Shown one piece after another: positions 1-7,952 of a stretch of DNA of 14,770 bases. This stretch comes from Gammaproteobacteria bacterium (GTDB lineage: Bacteria; Pseudomonadota; Gammaproteobacteria; S012-40). Made by a program: the position numbers and the translations under genes. The stretch covers positions 1 through 14,770 of the forward strand of contig JAOTSL010000043.1 of NCBI GenBank assembly GCA_029864945.1, written 5' to 3'. Under the pieces are notes generated by a model. That model did not search any database and was not told the DNA's origin. It saw nothing but the letters and a program-made list of their open reading frames with translations. Each line of letters opens with the position of its first letter. Positions within the stretch are counted from its first letter, which is position 1.

Positions 1-1
1 T

Positions 2-1864
2 GTTGGTGTTGGTAGTAATCCTCCTCCTCAATATTTAGAAGAATTGCTTCTCAATGTGGGAGAAAAAGAGCTTTATAGTGATAAAACATGGCTGGTACTT
101 GGCCACTACAAAAAGAATATGTTTGGCGATTATATCAGTCAAGTTGATAGTGCTGACTTTTTTTTATCTCCACGTGGGAAAACTGATCCTAAGGCTGAAC
201 TGGAATCCACTTTAGCTGCTTTTTTTTCGAGTCGTCCGCTTGAGCCAGTCAAATTATCTGCTCAGTGTAGATTTATTGCACGATTTCATTGGTTGAATCA
301 GCAGCTCAAATTCGATACGAATAAGTTGAAATTTGAGCAATGCAAAGACTTTGATATATTTATGAAATTCGTAGAGCCGGAGAAGATAGCGGTAATATTT
401 CCTACTACGCACCCAAATAGCCCGTCATCAATGTTTGGTCATACTTTGTTGCGGTTGGATAAAAAAAACCAAACTGCTGAAACTCGGATGTTAAATTATA
501 GTATTAATTACGCGGCTCAGGTTGATCTTTCCGTGGGGGCGCTATCTTACTCTATGCGCGGTTTATCCGGCGGCTTTCCTGGTAAATATAGTGTGGTTCC
601 TTATTACACCAAGCTAAGGGAATATGCTCAGATGGAAAATAGAGATGTTTGGGAATACACACTTAATATACCGAAAGATAAAATTGATTTTATACTGAAG
701 CATGTCTATGAACTTGCGCCAAGTTATTTTGATTATTACTTTTTTTCTGAAAATTGCTCATACCATCTATTGTCTTTATTAGATCTTGCTTACCCTGATG
801 ATCAATTCACGAAGGAGTTTACAGGCTGGACTATACCCATCGACACGATTCGCTATTTATCCAGTAGGGGGTTTATTTCTGATGTCAGTTATCACCCTTC
901 TCATGCAAGGATCATTAAGGCTAGGCAGGCAACTATGGTTGCATCAGATGTGAGTCTCGCTTTTAATGCATTTGAACTAGGGTTAGAAAATATAAAGGAT
1001 GAGATGGCTGCACTAGACCCAAGTAGGAAAGTATTGGTATTAGACCTTCTTAATGATCTTTATCGCTACGATAAATTGAAGAATAGCGAACATAGCGCAA
1101 CCAAATTGAACAAAAAAGAAAGGACCGCGCTTTTGGCGAGAAGTAAAATTAAACAAGCCAGTGAAAAAATAGAAGTTATAGCGCCGTCTATCCGGCCTGA
1201 TGAAGGTCACAGCAGTGCAAGAGTTGGGGTTGGTGCAGTGAGGAATTTGGGCGCTAATGCAGTGTCGCTATCTTGGAGACCTGCTTATCACGATTTGCTT
1301 GACCCAAGTGCTGGTTTTGTTTCAAACTCATCGCTCGGATTTATGAATGTAATTGCGAATTATGATGTAGAGAAGGGAAGTCTAAAAATTGATGAACTTA
1401 CGGTTTTAGATATTTTTTCTTTAGAGCCAAAAAGTAGTTTTTTTAAAAGCGTATCGTGGAAAATGAAGATTGGATGGGAGGACTCTCCTTCACCTCAACG
1501 AAATGATATTACCTTTATTGATGGTGGCGTTGGAATCGGATATTCATTGCTAGGCAGTCATGACCATATGTTATATGGATTTGCAGATGTGCTAACTGAA
1601 TATTCTACTAAGGGTGATGAAATGAACCTTTCATCCGGTGCTAGCGTAGGGTTGATTGCCGAGCCAATTCATCGATGGCGAGTCAACATCTTTATTCGTT
1701 ATAGTGATGCTGTTATAGGTTTGGCATCGGAGCGCTATTCAATTAATGTTCAACAAAGCATCGCATTGGCTAATAACTTGTCAGTTCGTGCTGAGTTAGG
1801 CAAGATGTCTGAGAACAATGTTGATTGGCACGAAGGTAAAGCTACGTTGTTTTATTACTATTAG
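2..1864 (+). CDS. Lnb-like (DUF4105) envelope protein, 5' end outside the window
   Basis: The frame is open from the left edge, and the codons before the first candidate start (TTG at 44) already read as family sequence, so the true start and any signal peptide lie upstream. The visible part has about 620 residues. It shows the hallmarks of the DUF4105/Lnb N-terminal family: a 'SQVDSADFFLSPRGKTDPKAEL' type segment early on, 'PSSMFGHTLLRLD' (His codon at 440-442) and 'FFSENCSYHLLSLLDLA' (Cys codon at 755-757). The Cys and His are the expected thiol-catalysis residues. Family members named Lnb are lipoprotein N-acyltransferases acting in the periplasm; whether this gammaproteobacterial-type paralogue does the same is inference. 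The last roughly 230 residues alternate polar and hydrophobic residues and end in three tyrosines, which suggests a small outer-membrane beta-barrel. An AT-rich hairpin follows the TAG stop. Confidence 0.85.
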   Translation, partial: VGVGSNPPPQYLEELLLNVGEKELYSDKTWLVLGHYKKNMFGDYISQVDSADFFLSPRGKTDPKAELESTLAAFFSSRPLEPVKLSAQCRFIARFHWLNQQLKFDTNKLKFEQCKDFDIFMKFVEPEKIAVIFPTTHPNSPSSMFGHTLLRLDKKNQTAETRMLNYSINYAAQVDLSVGALSYSMRGLSGGFPGKYSVVPYYTKLREYAQMENRDVWEYTLNIPKDKIDFILKHVYELAPSYFDYYFFSENCSYHLLSLLDLAYPDDQFTKEFTGWTIPIDTIRYLSSRGFISDVSYHPSHARIIKARQATMVASDVSLAFNAFELGLENIKDEMAALDPSRKVLVLDLLNDLYRYDKLKNSEHSATKLNKKERTALLARSKIKQASEKIEVIAPSIRPDEGHSSARVGVGAVRNLGANAVSLSWRPAYHDLLDPSAGFVSNSSLGFMNVIANYDVEKGSLKIDELTVLDIFSLEPKSSFFKSVSWKMKIGWEDSPSPQRNDITFIDGGVGIGYSLLGSHDHMLYGFADVLTEYSTKGDEMNLSSGASVGLIAEPIHRWRVNIFIRYSDAVIGLASERYSINVQQSIALANNLSVRAELGKMSENNVDWHEGKATLFYYY

Positions 1865-1884
1865 TAAGCTTGCTCAACATTACG

Positions 1885-1915
1885 TTAATTAAACCGAAAG
1901 AAGGTTCTTAATTAA
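1885..1915 (+). terminator. AT-rich hairpin after the Lnb-like gene, possible weak terminator
   Basis: TTAATTAAACC (1885-1895) pairs with GGTTcTTAATTAA (1903-1915) with one bulged base and a 7-nt loop, 20 nt after the stop codon. There is no T-run behind it, so intrinsic termination would be weak. It may instead be a 3'-end stabilising structure. Confidence 0.35.
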
Positions 1916-2026
1916 TATCGTATGTGTAATTAGAGCCTATTAACAAAATACCTGATTACCCATAATCCACAGCCACCCTCCAGAACTGAACTATAATTAT
2001 TGTATAGAACAAAAAAGAGGTGGATG

Positions 2027-2197
2027 ATGAGCAAAAATGCGATCCAATTTCAAAGTGGTTTTAGTTTGTTTGAATGGTTTAACGATTATGGTACTGAAGA
2101 GCAATGTACTCAAGCGTTGTTTCAATGGAAGTGGCCTGATGGATTTGCTTGCCCGGCATGTGCCTCTCAGAGCTTTTGTGCCTTGAGAATAAAGAAG
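2027..2197 (+). pseudogene. IS1595-family transposase, 5' fragment
   Basis: The translated start (MSKNAIQFQSGFSLFEWF, then 'YGTEEQC', 'ALFQWKWPDGFACPAC') is the characteristic N-terminus of IS1595-type DDE transposases, which carry a zinc ribbon before the catalytic core. Only the first CxxC half of the ribbon (the CPAC codons, about 2150-2161) survives. After 'FCALR' near 2188 the sequence no longer reads as transposase; the second CxxC and the whole catalytic domain are missing. The ATG at 2027 is preferred over the one at 2024 and over the TTG at 2000 because AGAGG (2016-2020) sits 6 nt upstream and family members begin M-S/A-K. I cannot identify a terminal inverted repeat, and no other part of the element is in the window. 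The open frame continues to 2377, but that tail overlaps the end of the opposite-strand gene and is not meaningful. Confidence 0.75.
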
Positions 2198-2237
2198 AAT
2201 AAGTTTCTCGCCTTTCTCTCTTCTTTTTCTTTGATTC

Positions 2238-2281
2238 AAAAAAAGGGTCGAATGATTTACAGTCTCATTCAGCCCTTTTTT
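2238..2281. terminator. bidirectional intrinsic terminator
   Basis: Seven A's and GGG (2238-2247), then GAATGA (2250-2255), pair with TCATTC (2265-2270) and CCC plus six T's (2273-2281), with a 2-nt internal mismatch and a short loop. A-run and T-run flank the stem on opposite sides, so it can work in both directions. It lies 47 nt past the stop of the minus-strand Ig-repeat lipoprotein, which it most plausibly serves, and it also closes off the transposase remnant on the plus strand. Confidence 0.8.
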
Positions 2282-2327
2282 ATTTCCAGTTTACTAAAAA
2301 CTTTGCAACGTATTGTTACAATTAAAT

Positions 2328-5300
2328 TTAGTATTCAAATGCCCCTATTGACCAGCCTGCTGCATCGATATTACTAGGAACACCAGGAATTGTTGCAGTT
2401 CTTGTAACTCCAGCTTTATCATCCGTAAAACTCCAGCCCTGCACGACACCGTCAAGGCCACCTTCAGTAACATTAACAGAGGTGCCAGCGGCTAAAGTCC
2501 AGTCGTTGTCACCCATAGTAGAAACAATAGTATCAGCACCGCTATAGTTGGTATAAAGTGGTGTTAACGCGACATTTCCCGTGGCTGTGTGGCCTGTTGT
2601 CATGGCTTCCATTTCGGCTAATGAGCACGATGCGCTGTTGCCGTCACCATCACCGTTACCTGCACATGAAGCTGCATTCAATGAATCATAATGATCGTAA
2701 TAAGTATAAGTAACACCGTAAATTGTGTTGTTACGAATCACATTGGTTTTGGCTCCTCGGGAATCGCCGAAGTTGATTCCATAGCCACTTCCTGCTGTTG
2801 AGGTAGTGATAATATTATTAATGATTGTTGATGGTGCATTGTAATCAATAGCTATAGCCGTGGCATTCGTTCCAGTACCGCCATCAATTGTGTTATTGAT
2901 TATCGAACCAGAGCTAACGAGTCTGATGCCATATGTTGCATTCCCAGAACCACCAAAAATCATGTTGTTACTTATTTTCGCATTACTACCTGTGATAAAA
3001 ATGCCGTAATGTGACGCTGTAGCAACACTGCCATCTCCACCACCGTTGATGTTGTTATACATGATTACCGGTCTACTGCTGAAATCAGCGCCGTATATGC
3101 CATAACTATTAGCAGAACCACCAAAAATAGTATTATTTGTAATAGTTGGTGCGGCTGAACTATTGATAAATATGCCAGCTGACCAATCCGCACCGCCTAT
3201 TTGCGCTGCACCGATTATGGTAAACCCATCTAATACTGTTGAAGAATCAACACTAATGCCTACAGCTTCAAAGACTCGATGAGGAGTTGTAGAGGCTGCA
3301 GTAGTTGTACGGGTGTCCTGTACAATAGTTGTATTTGTAGCAATGTTTCTAACGGTGAAGTCAGCGCTATAACCACCCAGCAGTTTAACGCCACCTGTTA
3401 AGACAATTGCGCTGCCAATAGAGTAGGTGCCTCCTGCAACGCGTACTTCATCACCACTCGCTAGACCACTTGTAGAAATAGTCAATCGTGGTAATGTTGA
3501 ATCTAAACCAGAGTTAGCATTACTGCCTGTTGATGATATATAAATTATTTTATATACCGTTAACGAGGCCGATTCGCTGCTATCAGCACTGCTAATTCCA
3601 CCAAGTGTTGCGGAAATAGTGGAAGTGGATGACCCCGTTCCAGTTGCTAAACCTTCGCTACTTACCGCATTACTAATAGTTGCAACGGCTGTGTTTGTTG
3701 AGGCCCAGGTTACCGAGGTAGTAATGTCCAGAGTACTTGCGTCGGTATAGGTTCCTGTTGCGGTGAATTGTTGGGTGCTTGTTTTTGTAATAGTGGCTGT
3801 CAGTGGAGAAACAGCAATAGAAGCCAACGTAGCTGCGCTAACCGTAAGGCTACTTGATGCACTGGTATCGTTACTGCTAATAGCGTTAAAGCTCGCTGCT
3901 ATTGTTGACGTACCAAGCGTAACTGATGTCAATAAACCCTGACTACCAGGTGTATTACTGATAGTTGCAACACCCGTAGTGGTAGACGACCAGGTTGCTG
4001 AACTGGTTAAATTACTTTGGCTACCATCTGTTAAGGTGCCCGTTGCCGTAAATTGCTGAGTCAGACCTAGCGGTACTGAAGGTATCGAAGGGGTTACTGC
4101 AATTGAAACTACCTGAGCACTCGTTACTGTAAGAGTCGCGGACTGAGACGTATTATTACTGCTAATACCATTTAAAGTCGCAGCTACTGGCGTTGTTCCG
4201 GTACCGGTATTTGTCGCCAATCCCTTGGTCGTATTACTAATAGTAATCGCCGAAGTTTGAGATGAAGCCCAGCTAACGGTATTGGTAATGTCTTGTGTAC
4301 TTGAATCCGTAAATGTACCTGTCGCTGTAAATTGTTGAGTCAATCCGGCAGGGATTGAAACATTGGATGGCGTAATTGCAATCGAAACTAACGAAGCATT
4401 GGTTATCGTTAGGGCGGCAGATTCACTTGTGTTCGTGCTAGTAATACTGCCGAGGGTAGCCGATATTGTGCTGCTACCGATAGCTACAGATGTAGCAAGT
4501 CCCTCACTAGCGACAGCATTGCTGATGCTCGCCGTTGTGGTGTTTGTTGAAGCCCAGGTGACTGATGTTGTAATGTCCTGTGTTGTTGAATTTGAATACA
4601 CGCCTGTTGCTGTTAACTGCTGTGTTAATCCCAATGCAATAGATGGATTGGAAGGCGTTACAGAAATAGACACCAAAGTTGCTGCACTAACATTTAAGCT
4701 AGCTGATTCAGAAGTTGTGTCACTACTGAAACCATTAAGAACTGCAGAAATTATTACATTACCCGCTGTTAGTGTTGTTGCAAGACCCTCACTAGAAACC
4801 GCATTACTCATTGATGCAATGCCAGTAGAAGATGAGTACCAGGTTGCAGATGACGTGACATCTTGCGTACTTGAATCTGAATAGACTGCAGTTGCCGTAA
4901 ATTGTTGAGTAGATCCGGCGACAAGAGAAGCTGTAGCGGGTGTTACCGATATGGAAACCAGTTGAATTGCTTCGGTAACTATTAACGAAGCAGATTGAGT
5001 TGAGTCATTACTGCTAATGCCGTCTAAACTCGCAGCCATAGTGGTACTTCCAGCACCTATAGAAACGGCTAGTCCTGTTGCTTCAATAAAAGCAACAGTA
5101 TTGTTGGATGAAGTCCAGGTTACATTGTTGGTGATATCTTGTGTGCTTGCATCTGAATATGTACCCGTTGCACTAAATTGTTGTTCCATATTTGATTGGA
5201 TCGTTGGGTTCGCTGGTGTTACTGCAATAGAAACTAGTCCGACACCGGTAACCGTTAGGGAGCCTGACTCGTTGGTATTGGTGCTATTGATGCCATTTAA

Positions 5301-5918
5301 CGAAGCGGATATTGTGCTGTTGCCGATTGCAAGTGTAGTAGCCAGTCCTTCGCTGTTTGCCGTATTGCTAATTGTTGCTGTGGCTACATTTGAAGATATC
5401 CAGGTTACTGTAGTTGTAATGTCCTGTGTGCTTGAATCTGAATAGGTGCCAGTAGCCGTAAATTGCGACACGGAACCTAAAGCAACAGAAGGATTAGGTG
5501 GAGTAACTGCGATGGAAATTAATGTAGCATTCGTAACAGTGATGCTTGCTGACTCATTGCTTGTATCACTATTAATGTTCCCCATTCCTGCAGAAATTAT
5601 GACACTACCAACTGCTTTAGTCGTGACAAGACCTCCGGTGTTGACGGTTGCAATAGTGGTATCTGACGAGCTCCATATAACGTTTGCTGTAATGTCTCGA
5701 TTGGAATCATCTGAATAGATGCCCGTTGCACTAAATTGCTTGGTTCCACCTAAAGTTGTAGTTGATGTTGTCGGTGTTACCGAAATAGAAATGAGTGAAT
5801 TAGCATTATCTATGGTGTTTTCTTCAGAGGGCAAACAGCCAGATAGAATAATTATGAATAAGAAAATAGAGAAGCTTTTTATAAAAGACAGTGGTGTTTT
5901 CAATTGTGATACTTGCAT
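2328..5918 (-). CDS. Ig-like repeat lipoprotein with C-terminal parallel beta-helix
   Basis: This 1196-aa protein starts at an ATG with a strong AGGAG (5925-5929) 6 nt upstream. Residues 1-27 are a lipoprotein signal peptide with lipobox L25-S26-G27-C28; residue +2 is Leu, so export to the outer membrane is expected. Residues about 42-790 are eight tandem Ig-like domains of 91-95 aa (BIG_2-like), each with 'SI.VTP', 'QQFTATGTYSD', 'QDIT..VTW.S' and 'SASLTVT' blocks. Residues about 791-1196 resemble a right-handed parallel beta-helix: an opening 'YISSTGSNANSG...PRLTI' block, then several 'I.NNTI.GG' coils, ending 'GWSIGAFEY' like the choice-of-anchor Q class of surface proteins. No catalytic residues are recognisable. 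A role as a surface stalk presenting a beta-helix for adhesion or glycan binding is inference from the architecture. Confidence 0.85.
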   Translation of the reverse strand: MQVSQLKTPLSFIKSFSIFLFIIILSGCLPSEENTIDNANSLISISVTPTTSTTTLGGTKQFSATGIYSDDSNRDITANVIWSSSDTTIATVNTGGLVTTKAVGSVIISAGMGNINSDTSNESASITVTNATLISIAVTPPNPSVALGSVSQFTATGTYSDSSTQDITTTVTWISSNVATATISNTANSEGLATTLAIGNSTISASLNGINSTNTNESGSLTVTGVGLVSIAVTPANPTIQSNMEQQFSATGTYSDASTQDITNNVTWTSSNNTVAFIEATGLAVSIGAGSTTMAASLDGISSNDSTQSASLIVTEAIQLVSISVTPATASLVAGSTQQFTATAVYSDSSTQDVTSSATWYSSSTGIASMSNAVSSEGLATTLTAGNVIISAVLNGFSSDTTSESASLNVSAATLVSISVTPSNPSIALGLTQQLTATGVYSNSTTQDITTSVTWASTNTTTASISNAVASEGLATSVAIGSSTISATLGSITSTNTSESAALTITNASLVSIAITPSNVSIPAGLTQQFTATGTFTDSSTQDITNTVSWASSQTSAITISNTTKGLATNTGTGTTPVAATLNGISSNNTSQSATLTVTSAQVVSIAVTPSIPSVPLGLTQQFTATGTLTDGSQSNLTSSATWSSTTTGVATISNTPGSQGLLTSVTLGTSTIAASFNAISSNDTSASSSLTVSAATLASIAVSPLTATITKTSTQQFTATGTYTDASTLDITTSVTWASTNTAVATISNAVSSEGLATGTGSSTSTISATLGGISSADSSESASLTVYKIIYISSTGSNANSGLDSTLPRLTISTSGLASGDEVRVAGGTYSIGSAIVLTGGVKLLGGYSADFTVRNIATNTTIVQDTRTTTAASTTPHRVFEAVGISVDSSTVLDGFTIIGAAQIGGADWSAGIFINSSAAPTITNNTIFGGSANSYGIYGADFSSRPVIMYNNINGGGDGSVATASHYGIFITGSNAKISNNMIFGGSGNATYGIRLVSSGSIINNTIDGGTGTNATAIAIDYNAPSTIINNIITTSTAGSGYGINFGDSRGAKTNVIRNNTIYGVTYTYYDHYDSLNAASCAGNGDGDGNSASCSLAEMEAMTTGHTATGNVALTPLYTNYSGADTIVSTMGDNDWTLAAGTSVNVTEGGLDGVVQGWSFTDDKAGVTRTATIPGVPSNIDAAGWSIGAFEY
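3549..5795 (-). repeat. eight tandem ~280-bp repeats encoding Ig-like domains
   Basis: Eight consecutive units of 273-285 bp encode domains of 91-95 residues. The protein blocks are well conserved ('TQQFTATGTYSD' and 'DIT..VTWASTN' recur), while the DNA differs at many synonymous positions, so the array looks old and not freshly amplified. Units 2, 4, 5, 7 and 8 share an 'SEGLAT'-like insert (SQGLLT in unit 7); units 1, 3 and 6 are shorter there. Confidence 0.8.
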
Positions 5919-5984
5919 TAACTTCTCCTAGAACTCTATCCAAATTATTTGAAGGCAAAAAAATGTATATAAAACGGTTGTTCT

Positions 5985-6040
5985 ATTATATCGTCCAAAT
6001 TAAACATCCTTAAATCCACCAAAAGGCTTAAGCCTTTTGG
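5985..6040 (-). promoter_or_regulatory. promoter with 22-bp palindromic operator upstream of the Ig-repeat lipoprotein
   Basis: On the minus strand a perfect TATAAT (5990-5985) lies about 70 nt before the ATG. No good -35 box sits at 17 nt (TTAAGG at best), as expected for an activator-dependent promoter. Just upstream is a perfect 22-bp palindrome (6019-6040), CCAAAAGGCTT followed by its own reverse complement, centred about 50 nt before the likely transcription start. The same arrangement recurs at 8070-8124. The sites are visible in the sequence; their function is inferred. Confidence 0.55.
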
Positions 6041-6258
6041 CTTGAGTAAGGGAAGTGCTTATCTGGTGATATGGGCGGAGCGTATATGATCACTAGGCTT
6101 GTTGATGGTCCCTAGATAGCGGGTGAGAATTTAAATTAGTGTGATCAGGGGCTGTTATAGCGCCAATGCTTTCGCCCTGATTCAAATTGTCTTCCCCTTG
6201 GCTGAAGTAACACGGACTTCTTTCAGTTCATCGGCGTTGCCCGCTTTGCTGAGTAAAC
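6041..6258. other. unassigned intergenic stretch
   Basis: This part of the 388-bp gap between the two lipoprotein genes holds no convincing gene. A 61-codon frame starting at 6141 (plus) has no ribosome-binding site and runs through the terminator. The only structure I see is a 7-bp inverted repeat, ATCAGGG (6144-6150) with CCCTGAT (6175-6181), around a 24-nt spacer. Confidence 0.4.
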
Positions 6259-6293
6259 AAAAAAGCCGCACTCTCATCGAGAGAGTGCGGCTT
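6259..6293 (-). terminator. strong intrinsic terminator of the CARDB lipoprotein gene
   Basis: AAGCCGCACTCTC (6263-6275) and GAGAGTGCGGCTT (6281-6293) form a perfect 13-bp GC-rich stem with a 5-nt loop. On the minus strand the stem is followed by a T-run (the A's at 6259-6264). It lies 25 nt beyond the stop codon of the minus-strand gene ending at 6319. Confidence 0.92.
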
Positions 6294-6318
6294 AAGTGCT
6301 TACTTGTTATTAGTGTAC

Positions 6319-7578
6319 TTAGTTAGTGGTCACCGTCATATCACCAACAGCATATGAAGCGCCGGTTGATGGCTGGACAAGAAAGTACATAGCATCACCA
6401 ACACTTAAGCCTGTATGAGCAATTGCTTTAACCCGATCTGTCGTTACACCTGGGTAGCTGCCACCAGTAACTCCGTTGCCGAGACTATCATATAGGGTCA
6501 CATTGACACCGTTAGTGAGATTGGCGATATCTATATTCAAGTTACCACCGGCACCCACAGTAAAAGGACCAAACGCACTTGCATTATAAGAACTGGCAAT
6601 GGTTGTCGGGGTTGCCACTGTCACAGCTGTTTTAACTCCGTATGCACCACCCATGACGCCTTGTTTTACGGTAACGGTAAATGTCTGATCTGCGCCGCTA
6701 GAATTACTCAGCTTAGCCAACCTATCCGCCGCGCTTCCTTGAACCGCCGCTTCTGATGATATTGCATCAACTGAGCTTCCTACGATACCGCCAATCCAGC
6801 TGCCGCCACTATTGTAGCCAATATCGATTGAAGGGTTCGCGCCACTAACGTAGACACCATAACCGAGGGTTGCATCACCGACCACGTCAGGAATATCAAT
6901 ATAACCTGAAGTGCCGTTGAGCATTGTTACCGCCATCGGTGTATTCAATGTGATAGCCGTGGGTGAAGCAAGCGTGCTGGAAAGCGTTATGCCCGCAGGT
7001 GCAGCCACTGTCCAGGCTAGGTGAGCTAGGTTATCGTTTGTGCCGGTTAAGCCTTCATCGGTTTCAGTTACTTCTGAAGAAAAATCGGCAATCAGGTAAG
7101 CGTTATAACTGCCTGCAGCCCAGGTGCCGCTTACCGCAATCGTAGCTGACGCAGAGGCACCTGCGGCCAGTGCGGTATGGCGTGTAGCAAGTGTACCGCC
7201 TGTTGACGTTAAACCGGGTGCAGCACTGCTGTCTGCCCAAGCCATTACATTAAAGGCAGTCGCATCGGTATCGCCAGTGTTGGTGACGGTGTATGTGACA
7301 TCTGCACTAGTGCCACTTGTTTCCACAACTGAATCAAAGGTGATTTTAAGATCAATGCCGGCAGTTGTTGGAGTTGTTGTCGCGCTAATATTGCTGAATG
7401 GGTCTTGAACGCTTACTATGCCAGCAGTGTTGTTGTTGTCACTATATAACACCAAACCATCGCTCGAACTATCATCAACAACAAAAAACAAAGCCATTGG
7501 CGTACCATCCATAAACAGGGTTAATGGAGTGTAAGGGGCTTCATTTAGCAGTGGTATACCGCTATTAGCTGCAGACAT
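6319..7578 (-). CDS. CARDB-domain surface lipoprotein, main body (downstream part of a frameshifted gene)
   Basis: The 419-aa frame from the ATG at 7578 holds a CARDB-like beta-sandwich at residues about 74-192 ('DLKITFDSVVETSGTSADV', 'VTNTGDTDATAF', 'GSYNAYLIADFSSEVTETDE'). A middle beta-rich segment follows, then a C-terminal domain resembling bacterial pre-peptidase C-terminal domains at about 326-419 ('GPFTVGAGGNLNIDI', 'NVTLYDSLGNGV', 'YFLVQPS'). The same frame is open upstream to 7818 with no ATG, GTG or TTG before 7578, and the peptide it encodes (including 'EGCSNDGTNDKIDIVSF') looks like real protein. The true N-terminus is therefore the lipoprotein signal peptide encoded in another frame at 7952-7800. 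No enzyme motif is visible; a structural or adhesive surface role is a guess. A strong terminator follows at 6259-6293. Confidence 0.7.
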   Translation of the reverse strand: MSAANSGIPLLNEAPYTPLTLFMDGTPMALFFVVDDSSSDGLVLYSDNNNTAGIVSVQDPFSNISATTTPTTAGIDLKITFDSVVETSGTSADVTYTVTNTGDTDATAFNVMAWADSSAAPGLTSTGGTLATRHTALAAGASASATIAVSGTWAAGSYNAYLIADFSSEVTETDEGLTGTNDNLAHLAWTVAAPAGITLSSTLASPTAITLNTPMAVTMLNGTSGYIDIPDVVGDATLGYGVYVSGANPSIDIGYNSGGSWIGGIVGSSVDAISSEAAVQGSAADRLAKLSNSSGADQTFTVTVKQGVMGGAYGVKTAVTVATPTTIASSYNASAFGPFTVGAGGNLNIDIANLTNGVNVTLYDSLGNGVTGGSYPGVTTDRVKAIAHTGLSVGDAMYFLVQPSTGASYAVGDMTVTTN

Positions 7579-7625
7579 CGGGGGTGTGGCCGTTAAATCC
7601 TGGCCATCCTGCCATTCCGTCGTAA

Positions 7626-7952
7626 CTAAATCAGCCTCGTCTCTAGAAATGACGAACTCGACAGGTGTAGCCGTTTTGGTGCCTGTACAAGTATTATCGT
7701 TACTTGAGTACGTCTCATCACTTCGAGTGACGTGAGTACTGGTAAACGAAACAATGTCGATTTTATCATTTGTGCCGTCGTTAGAGCAGCCCTCTTGTAC
7801 GGACCTATTAATGTGACATTATTTCCAGATTCTGCAATTACGGTAAGTCCACTTACTGCTACTGGATCATCAGAACCCGAATCAAAACATCCCGTTAATG
7901 CCAGCATAAGCGTTGACACGGTAAAAATAGCACCTGTTTTAAATTTCATCAT
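7626..7952 (-). CDS. N-terminal lipoprotein part of the frameshifted CARDB gene
   Basis: From tandem ATGs at 7952 and 7949, with AAGGA (7962-7958) upstream, the frame encodes a lipoprotein signal peptide (MMKFKTGAIFTVSTLMLALTGC, lipobox L19-T20-G21-C22) and an acidic mature start 'FDSGSDD'. About 50 residues in, after 'NNVTLIGP' near 7800, the sequence turns into an uncharacteristic basic tail ending at a TAG at 7626. Adding one base after that point would read straight into 'VQEGCSNDGTND' and the CARDB frame. The two parts therefore look like one gene of roughly 540 codons (7952-6319) split by a 1-nt deletion or a sequencing error. The longer frame from 8024 is not favoured because it lacks a ribosome-binding site and the signal peptide starts at 7952/7949. 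Confidence 0.65.
   Translation of the reverse strand: MMKFKTGAIFTVSTLMLALTGCFDSGSDDPVAVSGLTVIAESGNNVTLIGPYKRAALTTAQMIKSTLFRLPVLTSLEVMRRTQVTIILVQAPKRLHLSSSSFLETRLI

Noticed and set aside
2198..2377. Extension of the transposase frame to 2377
   Set aside because: Beyond 'FCALR' the residues no longer resemble IS1595 transposases, and the frame crosses a terminator and the 3' end of the opposite gene.
4363..5718. Chain of plus-strand open frames opposite the Ig-repeat array
   Set aside because: They recur with the repeat period, have valine/leucine-rich composition typical of antisense frames, and lack ribosome-binding sites. They are shadows of the minus-strand gene.
3549..5795. Periodic repeats considered as a CRISPR array
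   Set aside because: The units are about 280 bp, coding and diverged at synonymous sites, without short identical repeats or unique spacers.
6141..6326. 61-codon plus-strand frame in the gap between lipoprotein genes
   Set aside because: It has no Shine-Dalgarno sequence, runs through the terminator hairpin and overlaps the end of the opposite gene. The peptide matches no family I recognise.
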